Shown one piece after another: positions 16,909 to 26,306 of a stretch of 35,771 bases of DNA; within the stretch, counting starts at the first letter, position 1, and each line of letters begins with the position of its first letter. A model generated the notes under the pieces. It searched no databases. It was not told where the DNA came from and saw nothing but the letters and a program-made list of their open reading frames with translations. Both the position numbers and the translations under genes were made by a program. Origin of the DNA: Prochlorococcus sp. AG-409-G20 (lineage in GTDB: Bacteria; Cyanobacteriota; Cyanobacteriia; PCC-6307; Cyanobiaceae); contig QCJW01000015.1 of assembly GCA_003215775.1 (NCBI GenBank), forward strand, positions 1 through 35,771. Reading direction: 5' to 3'.

Positions 16909-18252
16909 CTACTTTGACTCAATAACAGCAGCATAAAATCCATCTCCAAAGTTATCATAACTAGGCCAGATCTGTCTTTGATAAATAAGATCCAGTTCAG
17001 GATATAGTCTTAAAAGATTTTGTATCTGAAAATAATTTTCTTCAGGGTGGATTGTACAAGTTGAATACACGATTCTCCCTCCCGAATCTAACAAAGGTAA
17101 AATTGCTTTTAATAGTTTTAATTGCAATGCAATTAGTTCATCAATTTTAGATGGATTAATCCTCCACCGAGCATCTGGATTCCTAGAAAGTGTTCCCAAA
17201 CCAGAACACGGCGCGTCTACTAAAATTCTCTGAAAAGATCCTTTCCAATTAGGTCTAACTTCCAACAAAGAAGTTGAGTCTGCTTCTAGGCAATGTATAG
17301 ACTCCAATTTAAGTCTTGAAGAGTTAGCAATAACACGTTTAATCCTCCGTTTTGATCTATCTATAGCCCATATTTCTCCTTTGTCTTTAATCAATTCAGC
17401 TAAGTGAGTAGCCTTTCCTCCAGGAGCACTGCAAACATCCAATATTCTGTCACCTTCGGTAGGGTCAAGAAGAGGAGACACCCATTGAGAAGAGCGATCT
17501 TGAACAGACCAAAAACCTTCCTTATAGCCTGGCCAACTTTTCAAATTAGATGAAGAAGAAATTATCTGCAAACCAGAAGGACAGTCATTGATTAGAGAAC
17601 TTGAGATACCTGCCAAATCAAATTGATGCCTTAAATTATCTACACTTATTTTTAAAATATTTACTCTTATATCTAAGTTAGGAACTCTGTTAAATGATTT
17701 TGCTAATTTTTCCGCCTCATTCTGACCTCGCCAATCAATCAGCTTCTCTACCAACCAAATAGGTAGCGATTCGGTTTGCGAAATTCTCTCTATGCAATCG
17801 TTAGGCAAAGGTAATTCAATACCAGACTGCTTACATCTCAAAGCTGATCTCAATACTCCATTCACAACTGGAGCAAGCCTAGAAAGCTTACTTTTTTTTG
17901 CCACCTCAACAGTTGTATTAATTGCTGCTGCTTCTGACATTCGATCCATCTTTAATATCTGATAAAGACCTAAGTGAAGCAGCCATCTAAGTAGAGGTGG
18001 CTGTTTACTATGTGAGACTTTAGCCAAATAATCAATCCAACAATCCAATAACTTACGTTGTCTAATTGCACCATAAGAAAGTTCCATTACAAGTCTTCTA
18101 TCAATTCCTTTCATGGAGTATTTCTTCAAGATTCGCTCAAGAGCAACTTCAGAAAACTCCCCAGCAGCCACTGCCTGTAAAATCTCCCAGGCTGCAATTC
18201 TTGGCAATAATCCAGCAGGTTTTTGAGAAGGGAAATTCAAATAGGAAAACAA
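16909..18252 (-). CDS. rsmB: 16S rRNA m5C967 methyltransferase (RsmB/Sun)
   Basis: A 447-residue protein with an N-terminal NusB-like RNA-binding domain (about 15-140) and a C-terminal SAM-dependent RNA m5C methyltransferase domain. Visible motifs are SAM motif I DVCSAPGGKATHLAELI, motif IV VDAPCSGLGTLSRNPDARW with the releasing Cys, and motif VI YSTCTIHPEEN with the catalytic Cys. It methylates C967 of 16S rRNA (E. coli numbering) or the equivalent. The frame opens with a TTG at 18252 without a clear ribosome-binding site; the conserved part starts around LLPRIAAWEILQAV, so the true start is uncertain by a few codons. Tail-to-tail with the PBP gene. Confidence 0.92.
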   Translation of the reverse strand: MFSYLNFPSQKPAGLLPRIAAWEILQAVAAGEFSEVALERILKKYSMKGIDRRLVMELSYGAIRQRKLLDCWIDYLAKVSHSKQPPLLRWLLHLGLYQILKMDRMSEAAAINTTVEVAKKSKLSRLAPVVNGVLRSALRCKQSGIELPLPNDCIERISQTESLPIWLVEKLIDWRGQNEAEKLAKSFNRVPNLDIRVNILKISVDNLRHQFDLAGISSSLINDCPSGLQIISSSSNLKSWPGYKEGFWSVQDRSSQWVSPLLDPTEGDRILDVCSAPGGKATHLAELIKDKGEIWAIDRSKRRIKRVIANSSRLKLESIHCLEADSTSLLEVRPNWKGSFQRILVDAPCSGLGTLSRNPDARWRINPSKIDELIALQLKLLKAILPLLDSGGRIVYSTCTIHPEENYFQIQNLLRLYPELDLIYQRQIWPSYDNFGDGFYAAVIESK

Positions 18253-18639
18253 GAAGTTGCAAACATATCAAAAAACAAACAAGTAAACAGTTCCTCTCGC
18301 CAAGTATCTTTGGTAGTCAATTCAGGTTCTTTCTTGAACATTTTTCTTAAGAAAAAAACTTTTGCTATTTCAAGCATACAAATTCTAATCAAAATGAATC
18401 TTCTTGTTAGAAGATAGTCTATAAGCACATTAAGTAAAATCTTGTTAAGAGAGTCTACTCTGCTTAAGAAAGCCATGCTACTAGCCTCCTTTCCAAAAAA
18501 ACTTCTCAAGTTGATCGGATAGGATTGTTCATAAGCAAATTTATTCACAGTCTATTGATGCTTGGAATATATGATTGCAAAAAAGCTTAGACTTGATCAA
18601 AGCATTCAAGACATTCTAACTGACTTCAAAAGGTGATTC
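18253..18639. other. Divergent intergenic region rsmB / trmH
   Basis: 387 bp without a gene I can support. It is AT-rich and must contain the promoters of rsmB and of the trmH-like gene. A reverse-strand frame of 103 codons (18237-18548) crosses it and overlaps the rsmB start, but it has no domain or believable composition (see rejected items). An AAAAGGTGA purine stretch just before 18640 is a good ribosome-binding site for the rightward gene. Confidence 0.5.
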
Positions 18640-19329
18640 ATGCCTTTACTTCCTAGACGATTTGAAAGATTAAAAAGCGTACTCAATTGCCGAATGGCAA
18701 ACCTTAGCGTTCTACTTGAAGAAGTTGAAAAACCTCACAATCTATCTGCAATTCTTCGAAGCTGTGATGCAGTCGGGTTGATAGATGTGCATGCAATTTC
18801 AAAGAAAGACAGGCCACATACATTTAATAGCACTGCCCAAGGCAGTCAGAAATGGATACGGTTGCATACCCATAAGAATATAGAAGTTGGAGTAAGCAAT
18901 CTTAAAGAAAAAGGCTTTAAGTTGATAGGAACAAGTATTTCCGAGGCCTCAACTGATTACCGTGAATGCGACTTCACTGGTTCTACAGCATTTGTTCTAG
19001 GAGCAGAGAAATGGGGTCTAACAAATAATGCAGAATCATTAATGGACCAGTTAATTTATATTCCAATGTGTGGCATGGTTCAATCATTAAATGTTTCGGT
19101 AGCTGCCGCAATATTACTTTTTGAAGCCTTTAGACAACGCAAATCTGCAGGTATTTTACCTCAGCAGGGAGAAGGGCTTAGTGAAGAAGAGTATAAAACT
19201 ATATTATTTGAATGGGCTTATCCTGAACTTGCAAATTGGTGCAAAAAAGAAAAGCGAAACTATCCAGCTTTAAGTAAAAAAGGAGAAATCCTTGAAAATC
19301 TTCCAAGGACAGCAAAATTTCGCTGCTAG
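18640..19329 (+). CDS. trmH: tRNA guanosine-2'-O-methyltransferase (TrmH/SpoU family)
   Basis: A 229-residue SPOUT-family RNA 2'-O-methyltransferase. The three SPOUT motifs are clear: motif 1 EEVEKPHNLSAILRSCDAVG (27-46) with the catalytic Arg, motif 2 FVLGAEKWGLT, and motif 3 IPMCGMVQSLNVSVAAAILL forming the trefoil-knot SAM site. The N-terminal PLLPRRFERLKSVLNCR matches TrmH, which modifies G18 of tRNAs, better than rRNA SpoU enzymes. The ATG is preceded by AGGTGA, a good ribosome-binding site. It converges on the permease gene (33-bp gap). Confidence 0.9.
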   Translation: MPLLPRRFERLKSVLNCRMANLSVLLEEVEKPHNLSAILRSCDAVGLIDVHAISKKDRPHTFNSTAQGSQKWIRLHTHKNIEVGVSNLKEKGFKLIGTSISEASTDYRECDFTGSTAFVLGAEKWGLTNNAESLMDQLIYIPMCGMVQSLNVSVAAAILLFEAFRQRKSAGILPQQGEGLSEEEYKTILFEWAYPELANWCKKEKRNYPALSKKGEILENLPRTAKFRC

Positions 19330-19362
19330 TTTGAATTACTAATATACATTTTTTGAAATTAT

Positions 19363-20184
19363 CTATTTTCTATCTGTAATAAAAATCTCTAGGCCTTCTC
19401 CAAGTAACGAAAGACCCAAAACCAAACCAAACATTGCGAATCCTGGGTATAAAGCAGTCCACCAAATCCCTGTTGGCACTGCAGACAAAGCCATATGCAA
19501 ATCACTACCCCATTCAGGGACAGACTCAGGTACACCAAGACCAAGAAAACCTAAGCCTCCGAGGACCAAAACTGCATCTGCAGCATTCAAAGTCAACAAA
19601 ACAGGCAAAGAGGTAATTACATTTCTAAAAAGATATTTTCTTATAATCCACAATGGTCCCGCTCCCATAGATTTGGCTGCTTCTATATATAATTCAGACT
19701 TAACTTGAGCTGTCTGATTCCTAACAACACGAAAATATTGAGGCACATAAACAACACAAAGAGCAACTGCGGCATTAAGAATGCCCCTTCCCAAGAGAAA
19801 TGCTAAAACAACAGATAATAATAAAACGGGAACCGAATACAGTGTATCCATAATCAAAACCAAACATCTATCCAACCCACCCCCCAAATAGCCACTTAAT
19901 ATACCAATTGGGACACCTAAAAGAACCCCTAAGAAAATAGCGAAAAAGACTATTTGCAAGGCAACTCCACTAGCCTGGAGTGTTCTCACACAGACATCAC
20001 GACCTAATCGGTCTGTACCGCACCAATGATCAAATGAGGGGGGAGCATATATAGGATTATCTAAGCCAGAATTTGGATCGGGCAAATAACCTAAAGCAGT
20101 TATCAGTGGGACAAGAATTGCCACCCCCATATAGACAAACAAAATAAAAGCACCGCAACCTGCTAAACGCTGGGAAAGGTTCAT
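19363..20184 (-). CDS. ABC transporter permease, DppC type
   Basis: A binding-protein-dependent transport permease of the DppC/OppC family, which with a DppB-type partner forms the inner-membrane channel for di/oligopeptides, nickel or related solutes. Visible features are an N-terminal membrane segment, GTDRLGRDVCVRTLQASGVA before the permease domain (typical of DppC), about five further helices, and the EAA loop EAAKSMGAGPLWI that contacts the ATPase. The frame begins with a TTG at 20211; I prefer the in-frame ATG at 20184, giving 273 residues. No ATPase, binding protein or DppB partner is adjacent, so the substrate cannot be told from context; orphan arrangement is common in small cyanobacterial genomes. 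Confidence 0.88.
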   Translation of the reverse strand: MNLSQRLAGCGAFILFVYMGVAILVPLITALGYLPDPNSGLDNPIYAPPSFDHWCGTDRLGRDVCVRTLQASGVALQIVFFAIFLGVLLGVPIGILSGYLGGGLDRCLVLIMDTLYSVPVLLLSVVLAFLLGRGILNAAVALCVVYVPQYFRVVRNQTAQVKSELYIEAAKSMGAGPLWIIRKYLFRNVITSLPVLLTLNAADAVLVLGGLGFLGLGVPESVPEWGSDLHMALSAVPTGIWWTALYPGFAMFGLVLGLSLLGEGLEIFITDRK

Positions 20185-20304
20185 TTTGAAAAATGTTTGC
20201 TTTAAAAACAAGTCCCTAAGAGATAGCCCTTTACTTAGATAAAGTCTATATGGTGGAAATAATTAGAAAATAGAGGTTTAATAAGGATATCTCAACTATA
20301 AATC

Positions 20305-20469
20305 ATGAACTCGAAAGAAAGCGGCCTCACCGTAGGTGAATTAACAATGGCAATTGCAGCATTAATCCTTTTAGCAGCAGTCTGGTCTTCCTTTGACAAA
20401 AAAAAGGATACAAACAAAAGTGAAAAAATCAACGAAAGTTCATCACTCGTTTACAGGAGTCATATATAA
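20305..20469 (+). CDS. 54-residue single-span membrane protein
   Basis: A small reading frame with an ATG at 20305 and TAA at 20469. It encodes a short polar N-terminus (MNSKESGLTVGELT), one hydrophobic helix (about 15-27, ending in a Trp, MAIAALILLAAVW), and a lysine-rich cytosolic-type tail. The helix between polar ends, the ATG, and its placement between two convergent or divergent core genes make it plausible as a real gene; I recall similar short proteins in picocyanobacteria but cannot name a function. It is divergent from the permease gene (120 bp) and tail-to-tail with lepA (47 bp). Confidence 0.65.
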   Translation: MNSKESGLTVGELTMAIAALILLAAVWSSFDKKKDTNKSEKINESSSLVYRSHI

Positions 20470-20516
20470 TGACCTTATTCTTAATTAATAACAGATAATT
20501 AGTTTATAAAATAGAG

Positions 20517-22325
20517 TTAATTGTTGAGCCTCAAGACTGCCATGAATGCCTCTTGAGGGACATCGACTTTACCCATAGATTTCATTCTTTTCTTTCCTTT
20601 GGCTTGCTTCTTTAATAATTTCTTTTTCCTAGAAATGTCTCCGCCATAACATTTTGCTAAAACATCTTTACGCATTGCACTAATACTCTCACTAGCAATA
20701 ATCCGACTTCCTATTGATGCTTGAATAGGTATCTTAAATTGTTGCCTTGGGATTAATTCTTTAAGCTTTTCAACTAAAGCCTTTCCTACCTGATAGGCCT
20801 TCTCCCTATGAACAATTGTAGATAGCGGATCAGCCCTTTCCGAATTTATTAATACATCTAAGCGTACTAAATCATTCCTTCTATATCCAATAATATGGTA
20901 TTCCATAGATGCGTAACCTTTCGTTCTGCTTTTCATTTGATCAAAGAAATCTGTTACAACCTCAGCTAAAGGTATTTCATATATAATAGTAACTCTTTCA
21001 ACTGTAATGTATTTCATATCAACAAATTCCCCTCTTCTTTCTTGACAAAGACCCATTAATGTTCCGTTATATTCATTTGGAGCATATATCTCAATTCGAA
21101 CATAAGGTTCCTCAATAGAATCACGTTTCTGAGGATCAGGCAAAGTAGCAGGATTATCAATTAGGGTTACTTCACCATCAACCATATTCACTTTATAAAT
21201 AACAGATGGAGCCGTAACGATTAAATCAAGATCATATTCCCTTTCTAATCTTTCTTGAACTATCTCCATATGAAGTAAACCAAGGAATCCACATCTAAAA
21301 CCAAATCCCATAGCACTACTAGTTTCTGGTTCATATTTCAATGCCGCATCGGAAAGTTGCAATTTATCCAAAGACTCTCTGAGGTCTGGATATTGATCAG
21401 CATCCGTTGGGAAAAGTCCACAGAAAACCATAGGTTTAGCTTCTGTATAACCAGGCAAAGGATCATTCGCAGGTGAATTTAAAAGGGTAATAGTGTCTCC
21501 AACCCTTGCATCTGCTACTGCTTTAATAGATGCTGCAAGGTATCCAACCTCACCCGCATGTAATTCCTTGACACTAACCTGATCAGGTGACATTACACCA
21601 ATATCATCAAGCTCATAACTCTTCTTACTGGCCATTAGAAGTATCTTATCAGCAAGATTAATTCGTCCCGAAATAACTCGAAAATAAACTATTACTCCTC
21701 GATAGGGGTCATAGTAAGAGTCAAATATAAGTGCCTTAGTTGGCTGATCTAAAGTATCACTTGGAGCTGGTATTCTATCGACTACTGCTTGAAGAATTTC
21801 AGGAACACCTAAGCCTGTTTTTGCGGAACATGTAATAGCTTTAGATGTATCCAAGCCAATTATAGATTCTATTTCATTCTTGATTCTCTTAGTATCAGAA
21901 CCTGGCAAATCAATTTTATTAAGTACTGGAATTATTTCAAGGTTATTTTCCAAAGCTAAATAAACATTAGCCAAAGTTTGAGCTTCAACACCCTGACTTG
22001 CATCAACTACTAATAAAGCACCCTCACATGCTTGCAATGAACGACTAACTTCATATGAGAAATCAACATGTCCAGGTGTATCGATCAAGTTAAGAACATA
22101 TTCCTGGCCATTAGCAGCCGTGTAATTCATTCTCGCTGCCTGCAATTTTATTGTTATACCTCTTTCTCTCTCAAGTTCCATATTGTCAAGAAACTGCTCT
22201 TGCATATCCCTAGTAGAAACAGTACCTGTGTCCTGCAACAACCTGTCAGCAAGTGTCGACTTGCCATGATCAATGTGAGCAATTATGCAGAAATTTCGCA
22301 ATCGTGAGACTGGAATATCAGTCAT
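20517..22325 (-). CDS. lepA: Translation elongation factor 4 (LepA)
   Basis: A 602-residue translational GTPase that binds post-translocation ribosomes and assists back-translocation or initiation under stress. G1 AHIDHGKST lies at 16-24, G3 DTPGH at 82-86, and G4 NKID at 136-139. The later EF-G-like domains and the LepA-specific C-terminus ([20 protein letters not shown]) are complete. The ATG start leaves 86 bp to the mqo stop upstream on the same strand. Identity is certain. Confidence 0.98.
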   Translation of the reverse strand: MTDIPVSRLRNFCIIAHIDHGKSTLADRLLQDTGTVSTRDMQEQFLDNMELERERGITIKLQAARMNYTAANGQEYVLNLIDTPGHVDFSYEVSRSLQACEGALLVVDASQGVEAQTLANVYLALENNLEIIPVLNKIDLPGSDTKRIKNEIESIIGLDTSKAITCSAKTGLGVPEILQAVVDRIPAPSDTLDQPTKALIFDSYYDPYRGVIVYFRVISGRINLADKILLMASKKSYELDDIGVMSPDQVSVKELHAGEVGYLAASIKAVADARVGDTITLLNSPANDPLPGYTEAKPMVFCGLFPTDADQYPDLRESLDKLQLSDAALKYEPETSSAMGFGFRCGFLGLLHMEIVQERLEREYDLDLIVTAPSVIYKVNMVDGEVTLIDNPATLPDPQKRDSIEEPYVRIEIYAPNEYNGTLMGLCQERRGEFVDMKYITVERVTIIYEIPLAEVVTDFFDQMKSRTKGYASMEYHIIGYRRNDLVRLDVLINSERADPLSTIVHREKAYQVGKALVEKLKELIPRQQFKIPIQASIGSRIIASESISAMRKDVLAKCYGGDISRKKKLLKKQAKGKKRMKSMGKVDVPQEAFMAVLRLNN

Positions 22326-22411
22326 CAGATTCCAAGTTCCCCTTTAATCAATAGCACTTTAATTGGCTGGATCATAGTAAGAAAGTTAAACATCTAGAAA
22401 TCAAAAATCAA

Positions 22412-23905
22412 TTATTGACTCAGTTTCAAAATAGTATCTGATCGTTCTCGCATCTTAAGCAATAAATCGTCTTCATTACTTAGTTCTTTAGCAAAGCTAG
22501 GCAACAAATTCTTCAATCTGGTTTTCCAGTCTTCGCTAGACATTTTATCTGACCAGCATCGTCTTAACACCTCCAACATAATTGTGACGGCTGTACTAGC
22601 ACCTGGGGATGCTCCTAACAACGCAGCCAATGTGCCATCAGAAGACGTAACCACCTCAGTGCCCATCTGCAAAACTCCACCTTGAGAACTATTTTTTATT
22701 ATTTGAACACGTTGACCTGCAATAGAAAGAGTCCAATCCCTTAGACTTGCCATCGGTAAAAACTCCTTAAGTGAAGCAAATCGATCTAAATCATCCTGTC
22801 GAAGCTGATTGAAAAGGTACTTAATTAAATCAAAATTCTTAAACCCGACCTGCAGCATTGGAGCTAAATTAGTCGTCTTAACTGATCGAAATAAATCCGA
22901 GAAAGAGCCAGACTTAAGAAACTTGGTACTAAATCCAGCAAAGGGACCAAACAGCAAAGATCTTTGACCTGATATCCATCGCGAGTCCAAATGAGGCACG
23001 GACATTGGTGGGGAACCTACCTTTGCTTTGCCATAAACCTTGGCATGATGATTTTGAGCTAATTGAACATCTGAACAAACCAACCATTGACCACTAACAG
23101 GGAAACCTCCATATCCAAGAGCTTCAGGAATAGATGATTTCTGAAGCAGGGAAAGTGCACCACCCCCCGCACCAAGAAATACAAATGGCGTCTTAACTAT
23201 TTTCGAATCTTTCTCTCCCTGTAGAAAAATATTCCATTCTTTATTTACATCTTGATTGAGGTTAACAACTTCAGTAGAAAGAACTAAATCAAGACATCCG
23301 GTTCTATTAAGGTTTTCAAGATAAGCATTTGTAAGACTTCCAAAGTCAATATCAGTGCCTCGGTTTATACGTGTAGCCGCAACAATCTGTTCAGGATTGC
23401 GGCCATTCATGACCATTGGCATCCAATTCGTTAACTCTTGCCGATCAGTACTCCACTCCATGTTGGAAAAACCATTGTGGTTACTTAGTTGACTAAAACG
23501 CTGCCAGAGAAATTTGACGTCAGATTCCCCCCATACAAAACTTATATGAGGTACACAGTTAAGAAACCTACTAGGTTCTATTTTTCCTTGCTCAGCAAGT
23601 GAAGCCCAAAGTTCAAGACTATTTTCAAAGGATTTATTTATTTCTAAAGCCTTTGAAATATCTACATTTCCATCAGGTTTCATAGGTGTGTAATTCAACT
23701 CACAATTAGCTGCATGACCAGTACCTGCATTATTGGCTGCAGAGCTACTCTCAAGGCCTGGGGAAGACAGGCGCTCAACAATTAAAAGCTTGATATCAGG
23801 ATCTAACTCATTCAACAAGACCGCCAATGTGGCACTCATGATGCCAGCACCAACCAAAACAGCGTCATAGAAATTTTCTGAGCCAACCGATTCAGAAACG
23901 TTCAC
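22412..23905 (-). CDS. mqo: Malate:quinone oxidoreductase
   Basis: A peripheral-membrane FAD enzyme that oxidises malate to oxaloacetate and passes electrons to the quinone pool. It has 497 residues, the family's usual length. The FAD dinucleotide motif [18 protein letters not shown] lies at 14-31, and the blocks [21 protein letters not shown] and [20 protein letters not shown] are Mqo signatures. The start is a GTG at 23905. It is divergent from the Nfu gene with only 76 bp between. Mqo in a phototroph would feed electrons from organic acid into the photosynthetic/respiratory quinone pool; that role is family knowledge, not seen here. Confidence 0.96.
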   Translation of the reverse strand: MNVSESVGSENFYDAVLVGAGIMSATLAVLLNELDPDIKLLIVERLSSPGLESSSAANNAGTGHAANCELNYTPMKPDGNVDISKALEINKSFENSLELWASLAEQGKIEPSRFLNCVPHISFVWGESDVKFLWQRFSQLSNHNGFSNMEWSTDRQELTNWMPMVMNGRNPEQIVAATRINRGTDIDFGSLTNAYLENLNRTGCLDLVLSTEVVNLNQDVNKEWNIFLQGEKDSKIVKTPFVFLGAGGGALSLLQKSSIPEALGYGGFPVSGQWLVCSDVQLAQNHHAKVYGKAKVGSPPMSVPHLDSRWISGQRSLLFGPFAGFSTKFLKSGSFSDLFRSVKTTNLAPMLQVGFKNFDLIKYLFNQLRQDDLDRFASLKEFLPMASLRDWTLSIAGQRVQIIKNSSQGGVLQMGTEVVTSSDGTLAALLGASPGASTAVTIMLEVLRRCWSDKMSSEDWKTRLKNLLPSFAKELSNEDDLLLKMRERSDTILKLSQ

Positions 23906-23981
23906 AAAGCAAGAGCGAATTTATCAACCAGATTATGAGCTTTTTACCTAAGCTGGAATTGCAGATCAATGATACCTATCA

Positions 23982-24227
23982 ATGAGCACCGAAAGCTTGG
24001 CACTAACAACAGACAATGTTGAGAAAGTCCTTGATGAATTACGCCCATTCCTTATGGCTGATGGAGGAAATGTTGAAATAGTTGAAATTGATGGTCCTGT
24101 CGTGAAGGTCCGTCTCCAAGGAGCTTGTGGGAGCTGCCCCAGTAGCACCATGACTCTGAAAATGGGAATAGAAAGAAAACTGCGTGAAATGATTCCTGAA
24201 GTAAGTGAAGTTGTTCAAGTTTTATAA
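23982..24227 (+). CDS. nfu: Nfu-type Fe-S cluster scaffold (NifU C-terminal domain)
   Basis: An 81-residue stand-alone NifU C-terminal domain that assembles or carries an Fe-S cluster, for example for photosystem I. The cluster-binding CxxC is C49-x-x-C52 in [14 protein letters not shown], within the expected V-E-L-R-P-x-L-x-x-D-G-G context (here [17 protein letters not shown]). The ATG start is well placed. It is divergent from mqo. A cysteine desulfurase-like protein is encoded about 0.9 kb downstream, which fits sulfur supply, though they are not an operon. Confidence 0.95.
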   Translation: MSTESLALTTDNVEKVLDELRPFLMADGGNVEIVEIDGPVVKVRLQGACGSCPSSTMTLKMGIERKLREMIPEVSEVVQVL

Positions 24228-24328
24228 GAGAAGAATTACTTCTTAAAATTAAGAGTATAAGGATACAATTATTCTAAAAAATCAAGCTTTAGAAAGAAAA
24301 GCAAAGATCAAAGTGTCTCATATAAAAA

Positions 24329-24508
24329 CTATTCAACCGATGACTCTCTGTCATAATCAAGTCCCTTTTGATTCATCCATTGAGCTTCTGTTTTGCAGTA
24401 TTTTCGGTGCATAGAAACATGCAAGATCTCAATAAATGCAAGTAGAGATATTAGTATTACTGGTATGAACCAAGCCGGAGAGGTCAAAAATTTTTTCTTG
24501 TGATTCAT
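24329..24508 (-). CDS. 59-residue single-span membrane protein
   Basis: A short reverse-strand reading frame with an ATG at 24508 and TAG at 24329. It encodes a basic N-terminus (MNHKKKFLTSP), one hydrophobic helix (about 12-28, AWFIPVILISLLAFIEI), and a polar tail containing one Cys. The positive-inside pattern and single ATG support coding, but I recognise no family. It is tail-to-tail with the Nfu gene (101-bp gap) and upstream of nothing on its strand until 24708. Confidence 0.55.
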   Translation of the reverse strand: MNHKKKFLTSPAWFIPVILISLLAFIEILHVSMHRKYCKTEAQWMNQKGLDYDRESSVE

Positions 24509-24707
24509 TTATAAGTTTGCATACAACCTTTACAATTTTAACAATTAATACCCCGTCAGCAATAGTTTATAAGAACAATGACTTACCAAGGATCCTTCAA
24601 GAAGAAATAAACGAGAAAAACCTGCATGAATATTGCTTAAGACTAAGTCAATATCTAAACATTAACCTTTAATCCTAAAAGTATTAACAGAAGGGATGAT
24701 TCATTCT

Positions 24708-24989
24708 TCAAGTCCTAGACTTTTCTTCTCTTACAATTGCTGCCTTATAATCCAGGCAATCCAATGGAAGTCCCTTTGAGATTGCAAACATTATTGGTGC
24801 TATCGCACCAGCTGTATAGATCAATCCATCTAAATTAGACTGTGCCAAACCAGCAATAAATGCAATAAAGTAGACAATCAAGATATATCCATGAAAATAT
24901 AGGAATTGCTTAGGATCCTTACCTGGCCACTGCAAAACAGATCCTGAGAAAAATAAAAACCCTTTCAAGTAAGAACCTAGACTTTCCAC
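24708..24989 (-). CDS. Small membrane protein, two to three spans
   Basis: A 93-residue protein with hydrophobic segments at about 30-48 (FHGYILIVYFIAFIAGLAQ) and 53-72 (GLIYTAGAIAPIMFAISK), and weaker hydrophobicity near the start (KGFLFFSGSVL). The start is a GTG at 24989. No family is recognised; its even composition and conserved-looking Gly, Pro and aromatic residues fit a real thylakoid or plasma-membrane small protein. It is divergent from the class-V aminotransferase (119 bp). The 199 bp between it and the small gene at 24508 hold nothing I can support. Confidence 0.65.
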   Translation of the reverse strand: MESLGSYLKGFLFFSGSVLQWPGKDPKQFLYFHGYILIVYFIAFIAGLAQSNLDGLIYTAGAIAPIMFAISKGLPLDCLDYKAAIVREEKSRT

Positions 24990-25108
24990 GAGAGTGCAAA
25001 TAAAACGAATTAATTCTCCTTATCCAAGCATGTCACTGACCAAGACCAGTCACCTTGATCACCAAAAGCTAATCATGAGTGACAAAACCCAAATAACAAA
25101 TTTAATGC

Positions 25109-26299
25109 ATGTCTGACTTGCGATCATTAATGCCTGCATTGGCAAATAAGAGTTACTTCAATTATGGAGGCCAAGGGCCTTTGCCGACTCCATCTCTTAA
25201 AGCAATTGTCTCTAGCTGGGAAAAAATTCAAGAATTAGGACCTTTCACGAACACTACTTGGCCCTTTTTAGCCAACGAGATTGCAACAACAAAAGCCATA
25301 CTTGCAAAACATTGTGGGGTGTCAATTGCTCAGATAGCTCTTACTGAGAATGTAACTAGTGGATGCATATTGCCTCTATGGGGTCTTCCATTATCCAAGG
25401 ATGAAAGAATACTAATTAGTGACTGCGAGCATCCAGGGATATTAGCTTCATGCATTGAATTAGCTCAAAGAAAAATGCTTAATATTGACATATTAAAAGT
25501 GCAACAAGTTATACAAGGAAATGACAGTCAAAAAGAAGTCAAATCAATCATACTTCAATCATTGGAAGACTCATTAAGAAGAAATACTAGACTTGTTGTT
25601 ATCTCTCATATACTTTGGAATACAGGTCAAGTAATGCCTATCCCAGAGATTGCAGATCATCTTCAATCTCTTCCTAATAAGCCTTTCCTTCTCGTTGATG
25701 CCGCTCAAAGTTTTGGGCAAGTTCCTATCAAGGCTGCTGCCTGTAAATCAGATATATTTGCTTTTACTGGTCACAAATGGGCATGCGGTCCAGAAGGACT
25801 TGGGGGAGTAGCTATTTCCAAGCGTGTGATAGAAGAATCCAACCCAACAATTATCGGTTGGCGTAGTCTGAAAAATGAAGAAATTGCAACTCACAATTTC
25901 CAAGATTCTTTCTTGAAAGATAGTCGACGATTTGAAATAGCGACATCATGCTTACCTTTATTAGCAGGTTTACGGCTCTCATTAGATTTAATTGAGCAAG
26001 AGGGAATAGAGTTCCTACGCATTGCAAAGATACAAGCTTTAAGTAAAAAACTTTGGGATGAGTTAAATAATATTGAAGGAATTAAGCCATTGATAGATGG
26101 CTACCCACCGGCAGGCCTCGTAAGCTTTCAAACCAAACAAAAACTTGACCCAAAGAAAATAGTTGATCAACTAGGTAAAGAAAATATTTGGATTCGTAAC
26201 CTGGAAAGTCCTAAATGCCTTCGGGCATGCGTACATATAACAACCAAGTCCGAGGAGATAGATATTCTCGCCAAAGCAATAAAGAGGTTGTTGATTTAA
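25109..26299 (+). CDS. Class-V aminotransferase, cysteine desulfurase / C-S lyase-like
   Basis: A 396-residue PLP fold-type I enzyme of the class-V (NifS/IscS-like) group. The PLP lysine is K223 in FTGHKWACGPEG, with Asp197 in LLVDAAQSFGQ to hold the pyridine nitrogen. His108 (SDCEHPGI) is in the place of the ring-stacking His. It resembles the cyanobacterial cystine C-S lyase (C-DES) and isopenicillin N epimerase-like branch more than IscS or SufS, since I see no catalytic-loop Cys in the usual SufS/IscS position. It probably mobilises sulfur from cysteine or cystine, potentially for Fe-S assembly with the nearby Nfu. It converges on murE with only 7 bp between. Confidence 0.85.
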   Translation: MSDLRSLMPALANKSYFNYGGQGPLPTPSLKAIVSSWEKIQELGPFTNTTWPFLANEIATTKAILAKHCGVSIAQIALTENVTSGCILPLWGLPLSKDERILISDCEHPGILASCIELAQRKMLNIDILKVQQVIQGNDSQKEVKSIILQSLEDSLRRNTRLVVISHILWNTGQVMPIPEIADHLQSLPNKPFLLVDAAQSFGQVPIKAAACKSDIFAFTGHKWACGPEGLGGVAISKRVIEESNPTIIGWRSLKNEEIATHNFQDSFLKDSRRFEIATSCLPLLAGLRLSLDLIEQEGIEFLRIAKIQALSKKLWDELNNIEGIKPLIDGYPPAGLVSFQTKQKLDPKKIVDQLGKENIWIRNLESPKCLRACVHITTKSEEIDILAKAIKRLLI

Positions 26300-26306
26300 A
26301 GAACCA

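Noticed and set aside
18237-18548. Reverse-strand frame of 103 codons upstream of rsmB
   Set aside because: It overlaps the rsmB start, has no recognisable domain, poor composition, and no ribosome-binding site. A membrane segment in the middle is just AT-rich sequence. I treat the region as intergenic.
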